Positions 44,014-56,590 of a DNA stretch of 64,000 nt are shown piece after piece. Where the stretch lies: NCBI GenBank assembly GCA_021234155.1, contig JAJEKV010000062.1:64001-128000 (forward strand), read 5' to 3'. A program made the translations under genes and the position numbers. The DNA is from Isoetes taiwanensis (Eukaryota; Streptophyta; Lycopodiopsida; Isoetales; Isoetaceae). The notes beneath the pieces are model-generated. The model was not told where the DNA came from and did no database searches. It worked only from the letters and a program-made list of their open reading frames with translations. Position 1 is the first letter of the stretch, and each line of letters begins with the position of its first letter.

Positions 44014-46309
44014 CTAGGGATGCTTCTCTCCTTCTGCAGATCTGGATTCACCCTTGTGTTTATCCTGCATTATAATACATGAGACCTGTAGGAATTAAAA
44101 ACCAGTGACAATGCTTCCACAATCATACCTCTTCTTCTGCCTGAAGTGATGCAAGAACATCACGTACAGATGGATCATTGGGGTCCACTCCAGGAAGCTG
44201 CATTAATCAAATTGACTTCAGGCGCTACATAATCTTTAGAATGTCCTTAAATAACAGATGGTAAGAAATTATTACCGAAGCAAGGACAGAGGACACAAAA
44301 CTCTGGTCACCAAGTACTCTGCTCATGTCAGTATTTGCTTCTCCACTACTTTCCTCGTGCATTGACATTTGGAGGGCTGCATAATAATTTCTGACTCAGT
44401 TTCAATAGCACCAACTTCTGCATTGCAAAAATAATAATGCCTACAAGAAATGACTAATGAAGGTCAAGGAACCTATATTCATTGGAACTTGAGTTCTGGC
44501 GTAATAGCATCCTTAGCACGCAAAATAATAATAGAAGGTAAAGTTCAAGCTCTTATACAGAAAAATGGCATACCAAAAGCTAAATCTTGGTCATCTCCAA
44601 CTGCTTCAGCCATTGCAGTATCGCTTGCACCAGATTCCGTCATCGACATTGCCAGAGCTTGGGCAAGCAATGTTGTCTCATCATCCTGTATCAAAAATTA
44701 TGTTAGCAATAAAACCAGATATCATCCAATAGCACAAACTAGGCCCAATTAAATCACCATGGTAACATCTGCCCCCTTCTCGGTAGAATGTGCTGCCACC
44801 TCAGTCATTGATATATCTCCAGAAGTTCCAGCTTGATCCTGCGTAGATTTTGTAGATTCTTCTGCAGCCCTTTTAGCTGCAGCCTCCTGCCTTGCACGTT
44901 CCTCCTCCATTGAAACACGTAAAGCAAGAGCAAGCTCTGGGTCCAAATTTGGATCAACGCCAAACTCGAAACCGCCTGTTCCACCAGCTGCAGCAGCCAC
45001 CGCAGCTGCAGCACCAGCCGCAGCTGCTGCTGCAAATCCACTTCCACCTTCTCCATCGCCAGTAAAAACAGGGGAACTGGGAGGGAGGCATTTTACGAGG
45101 ACCCATCAGTTATATGGTCGCATATTTATGAATCATTGACTCAAATTTGAAGTTGTATATACCTGATCAACACGTCAGAAAGCATCACACCAGAGGGTAC
45201 ATGAACAAGATGGCTGTTATCATTACTACTGACAGCCCCTAGTAGTGCCTCTAGCTTTTCTGTCTTCCCATCATCCTCCTCTCCAAAGCTAATTATGTCA
45301 AGAGCAACATTGTTCTTCTTCAGTTTCTTCCCGATACTCTCCAAAGTCTTTTTATCTGCAGCCAATGGACTGAACATATATCAAGTCATTAGCTATGTGG
45401 TGAAAACAAAAGTTACCACTTTCATCTATTAGAATCACATGGTTCACAAATTTGATACACCCCGTAGAATTGCATATTGTATATCCCTGTACCTATCTAT
45501 ATATTTAAATCCATGCATAGAATAGATTCTGTGAAAAAATACAAATTTAAGTCTTCCCAGCAGATAGAAAGACCGGGCAACGCAATGTGCGTTGCAGCAG
45601 TTGTATGATCGAGCCCATGATAGATATTCTTAAAAGACACTGCAGCACTTGAATTGACTGGAATGCATATTATACGCACCTTCCTGCAAATAGTACGATT
45701 CTTTGTCGTTGATGTTTGTTTTGGCGATGCTTCAGCGCAAGCTGCGCGACTTGGACTCCTGATGTGAGATGCATTTCCCCACCTATATCTAGACCTAAAG
45801 CAAGACAAAGTGTAAGTTGTGACACAAACTATGGAAGTTTAATTAACCAATGTTTTTTAGCCTTACCATGCATGCAGGCAAGTATCTTCCCAAGATCACT
45901 AGTGGGGGTCACAAGTACCCTAACTCCTTTACCAGCCATTGTTAAGACGCCCACTGTATTCTCCGGATTGGACTGTGAAATTTCTTGTGAGACAAGAGTA
46001 CTATGAGTAAACTAGAATTGGTAAAATGTTAAAATACCTGGGTTTTAGCACCACAAATGAGATTAACTGCATCTGCCTGAGACTGGAACCGATTTGGAGA
46101 GTAATCTCCATTTCGCATCCATTCTGAATTGTCTATGCAGATCATGGTAGCCTGCAACGGAAGACATTTTAAATTTTTTCAGGACAAGGCAAAAACTTGG
46201 GAAACCTAATATGGATGCAGATGGATTTATAGACACGGCTGATCTGAATCAAGCCGTTCTGAACAGAAAGCAACACAAATTTACGGTATCATCGTACCTC
46301 GAGAACCAT
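44014..46309 (-). CDS. RPN10: 26S proteasome regulatory subunit RPN10 (PSMD4), ten exons
   Basis: RPN10 captures polyubiquitinated proteins at the 19S particle. Exons (minus): 46309-46298, 46151-46038, 45972-45867, 45794-45680, 45369-45163, 45076-44758, 44685-44574, 44376-44276, 44197-44129 and 44064-44014. All junctions are GT/AG, the phases agree, and the 1206-base CDS gives 401 residues without a break. It starts [20 protein letters not shown] and continues through a von Willebrand A domain (about 1-190). An Ala/Gly linker and three ubiquitin-interacting motifs follow: [20 protein letters not shown] (about 231-250), [10 protein letters not shown] (about 297-306) and DLAFALQMSM (about 325-334). 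A conserved [18 protein letters not shown] and a short charged tail end the protein. The first exon encodes only MVLE, a common plant arrangement. Confidence 0.97.
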
Positions 46310-47897
46310 GGCGACTCTATGGAGCGTTCGCCTTCAGGCTTTACCGAAAACAGACGTAATTAGGGATGAGGCCGAATTTGGTGGAAGACCGTATTCCCAC
46401 AGTTAGTACAGGTATTTGGAGTGAAATACACGTTGAGGGGCGGCGAATATGCTTTGTCGAGTATAGTGAGAAACACAATATTTCAATAAGCTAGAAAGAG
46501 GCAACAAGAAAGAGACTAATAGAATGTGAAAAAGCAGGAGGAAGATTTGAAACAAATAAGCGTACCTCTTTCCCTTACATAGACGTAAGGAGCCTTTGCC
46601 TAAAGGTAAAGGGTAAAGGTTATGCCGCTATCTCATTCTTGCTTTCTCATTGATCCACTCCACCCGAGCAATCATACTGACACACACGTTAGCGCACAAA
46701 CAATAATTCTATTATCCAATAAATCAATGCTAAATCATAAGTAATTTCTTAAACCAGCCCTTAAGGCTAAAGCTCACTATCCAACCGGGCTTTCAAAAGT
46801 AAAAATCTTCAAGATAGTCCATACAAATTTTAGGCTATGGAAATAAGGAGGAATTTGGAAGGTTAGGAAGAGGCTTGGGAGGAACAAGAAAGAGTAACAG
46901 AGAGGCAAGGATGTGGGGTATTGATCGTCCTCGATCAAGGAATTGGATGGCAAAATAGCCAAATCCATGGTTACATCCATAGTTGAGTCCACAACTAGAA
47001 ATACTCAAGTTTAGCCCTTAAGGCTAAAACTCTTCTTTAAGGTTAAAATTTTTTGAAAATAATATGATTACCAAGGCCAACTATTATGTTGTCTCAAAGT
47101 GTTCTTTGTATTAGACATAATAATATAGAGGGTTGAGATCGAAATAAATGCATCACAATTTCTAAAGAATCAAAGTTTTTTGGCTAGGCATGATAAAGGA
47201 TTTTGAAAAAGAACACCTTAGAATCCATAAGGCAAATTACGTTTCAAAATTCAAGCGTTAATTTTCGCTTGTTGGAAGCAAAGATTTAGCAGAAGCAAAG
47301 GTGATCTAGTATCACTGCAAAGTATCAACTTCAACTTTAACTTCTTAATCATGAAGTATAACATGAAAGGAGTTGCTTTGACAAGGCAATGTCATATCAA
47401 TATTTAGCATAATAACAAGGTTTTACTATAATTTCATGGTGTATTTGAATGGATGTATTAATACGTACCTTTATTCAGAGTGTAATAAGAATTTAAAGAA
47501 TCCTCATAGGCAAGAAGACGTTTGCACCCATTCCTTTGATGAATTAGAGCAATCTTCTTCGTCCACTGCTTGGGAGCTGAACAGCCTTAGCCCATTTCCT
47601 TGAATTGCATAGGGTACCTGATATTTCACACCTAATTCCTCTCTGAGGAAGGTTTGCAATACCACTTCAATCTAATTCCATTGCGTGCTTATAGCACTTG
47701 CAAACTTTGTTGGAAGGTGCATACAAGTTGGAGGATGAAAATCATATGAAAGCTTGTCACCATAAATTCAACTGGACAATACTCGCATTGTTTCCTCTGA
47801 GAGGAGTTCCCACTTGCATCTTCTCCAAGACTAAATATAGAAAAAACCTAAGGCTTGTGCAAACATTCTCTTGTGCAAACCTATCTAGAAGCATCCT
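46310..47897. other. RPN10 upstream region and spacer
   Basis: Contains the RPN10 5' UTR and promoter, but I could not fix a TATA box or start. The rest is AT-rich with no gene I can support. Confidence 0.45.
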
Positions 47898-48449
47898 CTA
47901 ACTCGAAATCATGGCCTTCAACTCCGAAACGTCATTGACACTAAGAGAAGACCGTAAAAAATCCACAAACATTTCTTCTTTAGATGTTTTAAAATGTAAG
48001 TTATCTTTGATCAGCCATGCAAGCTCTTCAACTCTAGTCAACCTGCATCCTTGTGCTAGGCGGAGTGAAAAAAGCGGACCCTGATTCCTGGCATGTGGAC
48101 AATAAACCCTAAACTTGCCATAGCCAAATTCTTCTATATCCATAAAGTAATTACAACAAAAAATGGTCGAAATTGTTGGGTGCAGAGCAACATTGCTAGC
48201 CAGAGTTGAAGATGCATTTGGCGGATTAATTTTCAGCTTGTGTTGTAGTATATGGACTCGCCAAACTAAGAAGGAATATACTAAAAAAGAAAAAGTCAAA
48301 ACAGAATTAGAGTAAATGGTGTGGACTTCCTTTTTTGTACTTGATCTAGCACCATTAAATATTAATAAAGACAAGAGGGTCTGCTGGTGGCCAAAAAGGT
48401 AAAGAAATGAATGTCTCAAAAGAGGAAAAGGGATCATAGGCATATACAA
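47898..48449 (-). CDS. Hypothetical open reading frame, 183 codons
   Basis: This is the longest uninterrupted unexplained frame in the right half of the window. The N-terminal half is hydrophobic with a possible membrane stretch (about residues 10-35 and 45-70). The C-terminal half looks soluble (FGYGKFRVYCPHARNQGPLF, then KTSKEEMFVDFLRSSLSVND). I recognise no family. In this AT-rich setting it could be an exon of a decayed gene or chance. The start codon is not supported by any other feature. Confidence 0.2.
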   Translation of the reverse strand: MYMPMIPFPLLRHSFLYLFGHQQTLLSLLIFNGARSSTKKEVHTIYSNSVLTFSFLVYSFLVWRVHILQHKLKINPPNASSTLASNVALHPTISTIFCCNYFMDIEEFGYGKFRVYCPHARNQGPLFSLRLAQGCRLTRVEELAWLIKDNLHFKTSKEEMFVDFLRSSLSVNDVSELKAMISS

Positions 48450-48570
48450 AACACCATATGGTTCTTTCAGACCCTATAAGTGGGTGCATTAATGAACTCA
48501 TAGGATATAGAATCATTGACAAGCTTTATTACTAACTTTTATTCTCTCTTTTCTGCTAGATCTAACTAGC

Positions 48571-48606
48571 GTGGACGATAAAATCATATTCTATTCTATT
48601 CTATTA
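48571..48606 (+). mobile_element. Extreme 3' tip of the same LINE family
   Basis: GTGGACGATAAAATCATATT followed by ATTCT repeats is identical to 42400-42437. Only the last 35 or so bases of the LINE are present, so this is a severely 5'-truncated copy, or alternatively a template-switch scar. Confidence 0.65.
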
Positions 48607-49423
48607 TTGTAGGCACTTGTGATAGCATTTGAAAAATTAAGTAGTGTAAGCCCTTATGTGCTCTACTTATGAGAAAATTTTGATGTATTGTCAGGTTGGA
48701 AGTGTGAGCGTTTAAGAGGTTGGCCAATACTGAATGTTGACATATGCATCATGTATTCCATTTGTACAATAAGCTATTGGTTAGGTCCTTTGAATTGGAA
48801 GGAAAATAATGAAAATTATTTCTTTAGAGATTGATATTGATAGTCTATAAAAAGTAGACAACTGCCAAATCATTTGGTGCCTTTTTTGCAACTCAGTAAA
48901 TGAATAACTCTACAACTTTGCTCTCTCGAAATAATGGTAAAAAACATAACATGTAATCTAAGAGTGAGTAAATACAATACGAATGCTATGATGTTTGAAT
49001 CTCAAAGAATGTCTCTAACATGAAATGTATATGTTTAAAGTCATATTTTCCAATTATTTTCAATGAATATATAAGACTTTGTGGTGCTTAGAGAATTCAT
49101 TCTCCATTTGTTCCTATGAACAATTGTTAATTTTAATAACACCTTATCCTAAAATAGAGCGAGACAAATTCTCAATATAAAAAATAGACGATTCCATGAC
49201 ATTTTACTTGCAAATTTCTATCCTAAAACAAAGTAATTTGCATATTTTAAAAGAACAAAAAGGACTTATGAAAAAAACTTATCAATTTCCAAAAAAAACC
49301 AAGTCCTTGAAATAAAAAGAGTTACTTGAACTGATGGAGGTCTCACCAGAAATGTGAACTCTTCAGGGATCACACTATCTATCTAAATAATGGGATTATA
49401 CAATGTTGAACTCCGGGCAGCTA
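48607..49423. other. AT-rich spacer
   Basis: No gene or clear repeat seen. Confidence 0.45.
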
Positions 49424-49745
49424 TGTTGCTTCTAAAACATCTTCCAACCCATTAAGAAACAAAACTTCCTTTTGGCTATTTGTTATTGACCAGTATTTTA
49501 AGAGGCCTCTAATAACTATTCTTGCAAGCTTGAAGTTCTTTTCAACAAACTGTATGCAATATGAGAGTTGCTGGTGGAACTCGGCAGGCTGTGTTGCTTC
49601 TAAAGACCCCTTAAGAAATAAAGCTTCATTTTGGCTATTTGTTATTGACCAGTATTTTAAAAGGCCTCTAATAAGGCCTCTAATAACTATCCTTGCAAGC
49701 TTGAAATCCTTTTCAACAAACTGTATAATGCAATATGAGAGTTGT
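49424..49745. repeat. Tandem duplication of about 155 bases
   Basis: Both copies run from GGCAG.CT.TGTTGCTTCTAAA through TTGGCTATTTGTTATTGACC and AGGCCTCTAATAACTAT to CAATATGAGAGTTG. The second copy (from about 49586) has an extra internal repeat of AGGCCTCTAATA. Non-coding. Confidence 0.85.
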
Positions 49746-49799
49746 TGCCGCCTTCAACTATCGCTCACGCCGCCCATAATACCGCCGTGAGACTGGAAG

Positions 49800-51219
49800 A
49801 CGTGTTGAACGTATGCCATTAAAAAACTCTTCTAAGAGTGTTGCACGTGTTGGAGGTTCCTTGGGTCAGGTGGTGTGCTCTGGCCAATTAGCGCTTTCAA
49901 CCCTTGTTGGAGGTTCTGAGGGTCAGGCAAGACCCTCTTTGTTCACCGTTGTTGTCGGGTTAGTAGCACCTCCAACACATGTTGGAGGTCCTCATGTCGC
50001 TTTAGACCTCACGCATGTAGAGTGCTCCTCGATTCTGGCGCCAACTACTGTGGAGGTAGTGCTCTGCTGGTGGTGCAATCAACACAAACTAGTGTACCAA
50101 ATAGGCAAGTGGTACGCCCAACACACGCTGGGGAGGTTCCTCGAAAAGAGGGAGTTTCCCCCTCTTTTTCCCTAGTAGCCTAGGATGATATCCTCTTCAA
50201 CCCCCCGAGTTGCATCGACCTCACCTTTAGATCATCCGGACGCGGCTCGAAAGTTACGTGTGTGTGGTTCTCCGAATGTGGCAAAAGATCAACGTTGCTT
50301 TATTTTGGTGTTTGAATCTCCTGAGCCGGTCAACTCATAGAACGAGGTGTTGATCCTCTTTGTAAACACTTGTTGCTCTATCCACGCTGTGTTCATGAAT
50401 CCTTTCCACTAAGCCAGATACCTTACATGCCCCCTTCTGGTTTGCTATTGAAGATTTTCCTCCAGAGCTACTGGATTCCAAGTTTATTTCTGCCATTGCT
50501 AATGAGATTGGACTCCATTTACAAACTCTATAACCAATGGCATCATCAAGATTTGTGTTGCAAGGCCCGTTCATCGTGATTTGCCTCAAACAATTCTTGT
50601 CCAGAGCGAGCCCATGTTCTTTCCATTTAAGTTGTCCTTGTTGAATGGTCCTGAGCTAGCTCTCATGTTTTCCGAAGCCCCACTCTTTGATCAATATCGC
50701 AAGGTTCACTAGCAGGTCCTCCATCCGCTTCCTCCCACTCCATGCTCCTAGATCATCTCCCATCTCAATGGATATCTCTTACACCCCGCGGACCCCCCCC
50801 CCCCCACTCTTCCAGTTGCAACCCCCTCACCTCAGTCTCTGGATCACCAAATGTTGAGATTGGCTGAAATTCAGAGATTGCAAGAGCAAATTGAAGAGGC
50901 TCGTGGATAGTACATGGACATTGATCGGCGTGGCATCCACCCACTACCAAAACATCCACCGGCTCTACGTCAACCACAAAAATCAGCTAAGGGATCTAAT
51001 TCCTCCGCATCCTAGCCCCGCCTCGCTTATGTAGCTCGCTTCCTCCCATTGCATCCCACTATGGTCGCCTTGATCCACTTCAGTGGGCTGATTTGGTTGA
51101 TGAGGTTACTGTTGTGCCAGATGCCTAGACCTGATAGTTAATCGTCACACCGAGGAGACATCCTCAAATTCCTTTGAGACACCAGTGGTCTCATCTGAAT
51201 TGGCCCCATCACAAGGTCA
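49800..51219 (+). other. Possible ORF1 region of a LINE
   Basis: GC-richer than its flanks and lies directly upstream of the LINE endonuclease on the same strand. An open frame at 49813-50175 and later Pro-rich and QLQ-rich fragments have no recognised domain. A C-run lies at 50793-50806. I assign it to the LINE only by position. Confidence 0.35.
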
Positions 51220-52038
51220 ATGCGGTTAGTTTCATGGAATGTTCAGGGGGTAGCCTCCTCTCCCCTCAAGCAGAGTCGCATTTCTTTCTACTTATCTAGA
51301 TTGGTTGCTCAGTTTGTATGTCTTCAAGAGCACAAGTATCGTAAGGGAGACATATCAAAGCTTGCAAACATGATTGGTCGAAGGTTTAATGTCCTTATCA
51401 CAGCAGTTGATTCTGCCAGTGCAAAGGTGATGATAGCATGGCTTCCTTTCTTGCCAGTTATCTTCACTCAGGCTCATTGTTTTGGTAGTTGAGCCCTAAT
51501 TGTATGGTAGGAACAAGAGGTTAAATATGGTTTAATTAATGTTTATGCCCCCAACATGCCACATTAGAGAGCTTCACTGTGGGCCTCCTTGCGAGGGAAT
51601 ATCTCAGCTTGGGCTACCACATTTCATATGCTTCTTGTTGGGGACCTTAATATGGTGGAAATGGAGTCCGGTCGATTGGGGGCTACCTCTACAGTAGTGT
51701 CTGATTTTGAACGTCAGCAATGGCTCCGTCGACTCCATGACTGCAACCTCTCGGAGATTGATGGTGAAGGTGCTTTCACTTGGTGCAATGGTCAAGTTAG
51801 TGGGGGTCGCAAGCTCCCGCTTGATAGAGCTTATTGGAATGCGTATGTACTGTGGCACTTCCGTGTCTCTTCCTGCCTCGCCTCGAGACAACTCCGCCTG
51901 CACCACCATCCACAATTCCTTTTAGACGAGCCTCTCAATGATGAATTTACCGACAAAGGCAGCCACTTGATCTTAAAGGATGCTGACTTTCAAGAAGGCT
52001 GCAAGAACACTTGGACAACTACCTTCAGCCAACGTTGA
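51220..52038 (+). pseudogene. LINE APE-type endonuclease
   Basis: The endonuclease nicks target DNA for target-primed reverse transcription. The first frame (51220-51492) begins MRLVSWNVQGVASSPLKQ and contains FVCLQEHKY, the APE motifs with the catalytic Asn and Glu. After a frame break near 51500, INVYAPN is followed by LLVGDLNMVEMESGRLG (GDxN motif) and then EIDGEGAFTWCNGQ. The final SDH box is not seen and no RT follows before 54 kb, so the element is truncated or interrupted. Its zinc-finger-bearing counterpart may be the poly(A)-type LINE at 63.2-64.0 kb; that is a guess. Confidence 0.85.
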
Positions 52039-54067
52039 GGCATGACTAGCATAGTGGATGCAATTGCGGCAAGCAAAGGTTTTATAAACAACAATGGGGT
52101 GGAGCATCTACAACAAGAGGGTCGGGTTTTATTGACACCTTGTATCGTGACTCGCCCCATTCTCGTTAGGGACTTCTTCCATTCATGATCATGATATTTT
52201 ACGATCCAAGCATTAAGGAGGAGTAAATCCAAGAGGGCAAGGATGAAGGCGTGTGCAATGGTTCCGATGGAGGCCGCTGTACATGCTTCTTTTCCGCGCG
52301 CATAAGAGGCATCGCATGATATCAACCATGTCCTCAATGCTTTTGTCTGATGGATCCGCGGCTAACAGAGCCAACCAACTCAAGCAACATCCGCGATAAC
52401 CAACAAACCAAATGCTTGCGTAAGCCTTGGGATGTCACAAACTCCACCCAAATTGAGGATCTACAGAGGGCAAGAGCATCCGAAAGGGCTCTTCCATCGA
52501 TGTCAAAGGGATCTCGCAAAATGTGTGAGAAACATGAATGCAAACTCTAAAGAACATGAATGCTTGAAAAGTAAATCAAAGCTCTCCTTCGAAATTGTAT
52601 TAGTGCATAAACTTTTTTCCAGCCCACCGCTAACAAAAAATACCTTAAAGCCGCTTGTTATCTCGAACAGAAATGATCTTTGCCCTCATCAAAATAGCGA
52701 CGGAATATACTCGCACCTTTGCTTCAAAGGAAAACAAAGGCAAAATATGGAGCCCTCAACATTCCTCGTGATCCCTACCATGCCTTGTTTCATTTCATAA
52801 CCCTTGTCCGCTAATCCATCAAGGTAAAAATAGAAAGGGAAAAGTGGCCAGAAAAAGAAAACGCATCACCGGCCACAAAAAAGCTTACAAAATTTCCATC
52901 GAGCAAAATATCCCCGAAAAACTTTTTGCCTTCGACAAAGAACGGGTTTGGTGACTTTCCGCGACCGCCGCTTTGGCTTAACTCGCCACTTTGTCGCTTT
53001 TTAACCGACGGCACCGCCCACAACCAAGAGAGATAAAGTTGCTGCCGGAAAATGAAGAGAAACAACTAAAATATTTTGAAGAAGCGCTTTGGCCGAAAAC
53101 CAGTTTTTGCCGAAAAGCGCATCATCCGGGCGCCGGAAAGGGGACACCGCGGAGAGAGAGAAAGGGCAAAACTTTTTAAGTAAGTAGATGCAAAGCAACT
53201 TGAGATTGTCGAGGTTAATGGCCTGTTCACATGCATAAAAATAAAAACGCCGGGCTGCAAAGAGGCGCGATATCCTAAGCAGCGCCATGGGATTTCATAG
53301 CAGTGCTGCAAATTTTTTGCCGCTTTCGCATTACACCCATCAGCGAAACTGCAGCAGCTAGAATCTGCTGCACCGCTGGTCACGCCCACCTCCATCGCTG
53401 CTGCTATTCCAGAAGCTCATGTGAATCTTACATAAATCCTTGATCAATAGATAAGTTTTACAAAATGGTTACCGTTGGAATAGTAGAAGATTTTATAATT
53501 CAAGCCTGAACAGTGGCGCATGTCAGTTACAAGTAAACACTTCAATTGTAAGCTTTCAACTTTGGTATCTAAGCCATGTTTATAAATTACGAGCACTTTT
53601 GTTTGGGGACTTGCATTTCTTGAATGTTTTGGGTGGAACTCTTGTTAATCCAGTTTCATTTATATGGTATATCGTGCCATTTATAGCAGACTATTCCAAA
53701 AGCAAGGCTCACCTCTGGGATAAGGGGTTCGGGCATGTTAACTGCATTACTTGCATAAACTATGCAGGGAGCAGCTATCAAGCTCCTATCATGAAATTCA
53801 AAAATAAATCTTGAACTATAGATATTTCCAGGCCCATCTAGAAGCAAAAATCTTGTTCCTGCTAAAGGCAAATTAGCCCATGTAGCTACTTCCATAAGTT
53901 GCATCTCACCTTCTAAATTAACAGGTATAACCATGTTGGCATCATAACAATTTGCCTTTGACATTAATTAAGACTTGCCAAACATGGGACTACTCATATA
54001 AGAATTTTGCACAAAAAACTGTTCTCAAAAATTTGCAAAAGGATGTAATACAGAATGAACTATGCAA
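52039..54067. other. Spacer with unrecognised short frames
   Basis: After the endonuclease remnant there is no RT. A moderately GC-rich patch at 52800-53400 and a minus-strand frame at 53656-53964 (containing EVATWANLPLAGTRFLLLDG) have no recognised domain. The sequence next to 54067 is probably the eL6 3' UTR. Confidence 0.4.
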
Positions 54068-55060
54068 TTAGAAGACTAACTCGTGTGGTTTTTGGCCGGC
54101 TCTGAGGCTAAACCTAGCTGCCAAGTAAGATCTGAGCTCAGGCACCTTATTGATTTGTTCAAGCAACTGTGCATCCACGACCTTCTGGGCTTCCTTTTTC
54201 TCTGGAGGTAAAGAACTTTCCTGCAATATTGTTCAATGTACATTTAATAAGTTTTTGAAATAGTTGATACCCAAAGCTCTCAAGTCAAAACATACCTCCT
54301 TTTCTTTCTCCTGTTCAAAGAATTCGGTCTCGCCCTTTTTCATCTTCTCTACTACTCGCTTAAAATATGAATCATTGAACTTACTGACATCTACGAAGCT
54401 GATGTCGATCTTCGTTGATGTTGCAATAACATAAGCTTGGTCTACCCTCCTTACGGGTACACCATTTACATTGAAAGGACCTGTGCCATTTGCAAATATC
54501 AGAATCTGCATGGCTTAACTAAAGTTGCAACAAACAAAACAAAAGAAACCTCACCAGTAATGAGCAGGAGTCCAGATTCTAGCTGCTTCAGAAACACAAC
54601 TCTCTTGCCTTTGAACCTTCCAGCGAGTAAAATGAGTACAGTTCCTGCAGTAATACTTTCTCTGTAGAAAACGAAATGCAACTAGTGAGTGAATTATATC
54701 ATGCCAAGGTATCTTTTACTAGTTGAACCTCTCCACAAACCAAGTAGACGTACAGAACCAGCAAATCACAGAAGATTAATGTAATCAAAAGCAAAACACG
54801 TACCTCAGCTTGGTGGGTTTAATCTTACGCCGATTTTGATGGGTTTTGGAGCATCTTCCGCAGGGAAAAACTTGGGTGGCTTTTCCTTGGGTATTTCCGG
54901 CTTTTCAGACTTGATATGAGTAGGAAAAAACACCACCATGCTTGGCCTTTATCGCCCATAATCCCTTTTTGTGGTACATCTTGGATCTAGAATGACGGCC
55001 AATACCCTTGACGAGCTCGGCATTGCGAGAAGCATGGGGCTTCTTGGACGAAGGCGCCAT
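54068..55060 (-). CDS. RPL6: 60S ribosomal protein L6 (eL6), four exons
   Basis: eL6 is a structural protein of the large cytosolic ribosomal subunit. Exons (minus): 55060-54804, 54661-54555, 54480-54296 and 54220-54068, with GT/AG borders. The sequence starts [20 protein letters not shown] and [18 protein letters not shown]. The KOW-type core is [20 protein letters not shown] plus [15 protein letters not shown]. It ends [17 protein letters not shown], the conserved eL6 terminus, and the total of 702 bases gives 233 residues, the usual plant length. Exon 1 carries one extra T in a T6 run (after KHGG) and one missing A before RRKIKPTKL, which cancel. Between them the annotated frame is nonsense while the neighbouring frame matches eL6. 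This is most simply explained by sequencing errors. Confidence 0.95.
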
Positions 55061-56382
55061 AACTGAGCGAGAACAAGGGCAACTAGATACAATCTTAAAC
55101 CCTAAAGTCCCATTGTTTATTCTTTAGACACTTTCTTGCAATTCGGAGCTCTTTCTAAACATGTTCTAGCCTATACAATAAATTAAAGGGCAATTTGCAA
55201 CAAGGTTTTGCCCACTAAGGGTTGCCCTCCATGGCCGGAGAGTGAAGTGGCTTAAATCATAGTTTAAAGTCATGTTTTCACAATCAATTCAAATTGCTAC
55301 TTCAAAATAATAGAATACTTGATATCATGACGTTTTGGGAATTGGCCTGTAGAAATCTTTGGTGCTCGACATGGAACAAATATTGCAGAAGCATAAGGAC
55401 AAGAGTAAGAGAGCAGAGAATGGGAATACATGTTTTGCCTAAGGCACACATTGTAGCACATTAAGACAGTCTAGATGTGCCATTGTTTCAAGGCATAACC
55501 ATCTAGTTTTTTAGAAAATGTTACTTTCATTTTCCAAATCCATATCCCCAGGCCACAGCAAGCAACCTGTAAATATTACCATAAGCATAACATCAAAGAG
55601 GCCATCATTATGCCACACCATTGGGCTCACAACTTAATCATACTGCTTTTAAGAAGATATTTAACTAGCCAGTGATGCCTGCATCATCTTTTATGAATGT
55701 GTTGTCCATATTTTTAATGTGTTTCCCTTTGATGTGAAAATACATATAGTATTATATCTAACTGCAAGCCCTTCAACAACCATGAAAGATACAACTTTTC
55801 ATGACATGCTTTAAACAATCAAATCATAGGCCATCACAATCCAGTTAGAAGTAATTTCAGTTCTATTATTAACCTGTAAGAGCATACGGAAACACAATTA
55901 TTATACAAAACAAAGATATTAAGCCCATTTTCAGACTCCAATCAGGCATGTTCACCATTTTAAAAAAGTGAGTTAAAGCAATGAAGCTCAAACCTGATTA
56001 GACAGTTTCCTCGCATGCAAGTCATGTATTGAGTCGCATGCATTTCTTTCCTTTCAAAATCCTTCCTTTTGAGCTCCCATTCATGGAAAGTAGCCACAAG
56101 TAGTCGTCATATGAGTAAGACAACTGTAAATTGGCATCCCCAGTCAACTTAAACTTCTGAACAAAAATAGAGACTTGTAGTATTTCCTATTTCCTTTCCA
56201 CAAGCTTAATTTTCCACGGCCCAAACAAATTCGTTTTTGGATTGCTGCTTAGGTTCTTCAAGGATAACTTCACACTTCCTTAGTGCTGCAGCTTGCTCAA
56301 ATTATGGGGCAGCAACTGTGTGAGCGATGTCATGCTTCCCACCGCATCTAACGGACCCGTAAGCACTGGGCTCGTCATATTG
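55061..56382. other. eL6 upstream region and AT-rich spacer
   Basis: Contains the eL6 5' UTR and promoter next to 55061. No gene or repeat is recognised in the rest. Confidence 0.45.
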
Positions 56383-56590
56383 TTTGCCTACAGTTGCATC
56401 AAATTGGAGCTTCGGTCTACCTTGCCGCCATCGGGTTGAAACATCCACGACCGAGAATGCATGTCGATTGGCAAGCATGCCTGATTATAATGCTTTTCAT
56501 ATTGTTTGCCCATAGCTTGCATCGATTGAGCTTCTGGCCCGCCTTTGCCGCTACCCTCGTTGAAACATCCGCGATCCATAATGCAGGTGA
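56383..56590. repeat. Direct duplication of about 130 bases
   Basis: CATATTGTTTGCC.ACAG/TAGC.TGCATC, GAGCTTC, GCC, and GTTGAAACATCC.CGA occur in the same order at about 56377-56455 and 56505-56580. Non-coding. Confidence 0.7.

Noticed and set aside
44805-45056. Gln/Leu-rich minus-strand frame
   Set aside because: It is an out-of-frame shadow of RPN10 exon 6, whose Ala-coding repeat reads as Gln and Leu in other frames.
51220-51492. Considered as a host exonuclease/phosphatase-family gene
   Set aside because: The downstream GDLN and GAFTW phrases, the position and the frame breaks fit a LINE endonuclease better.
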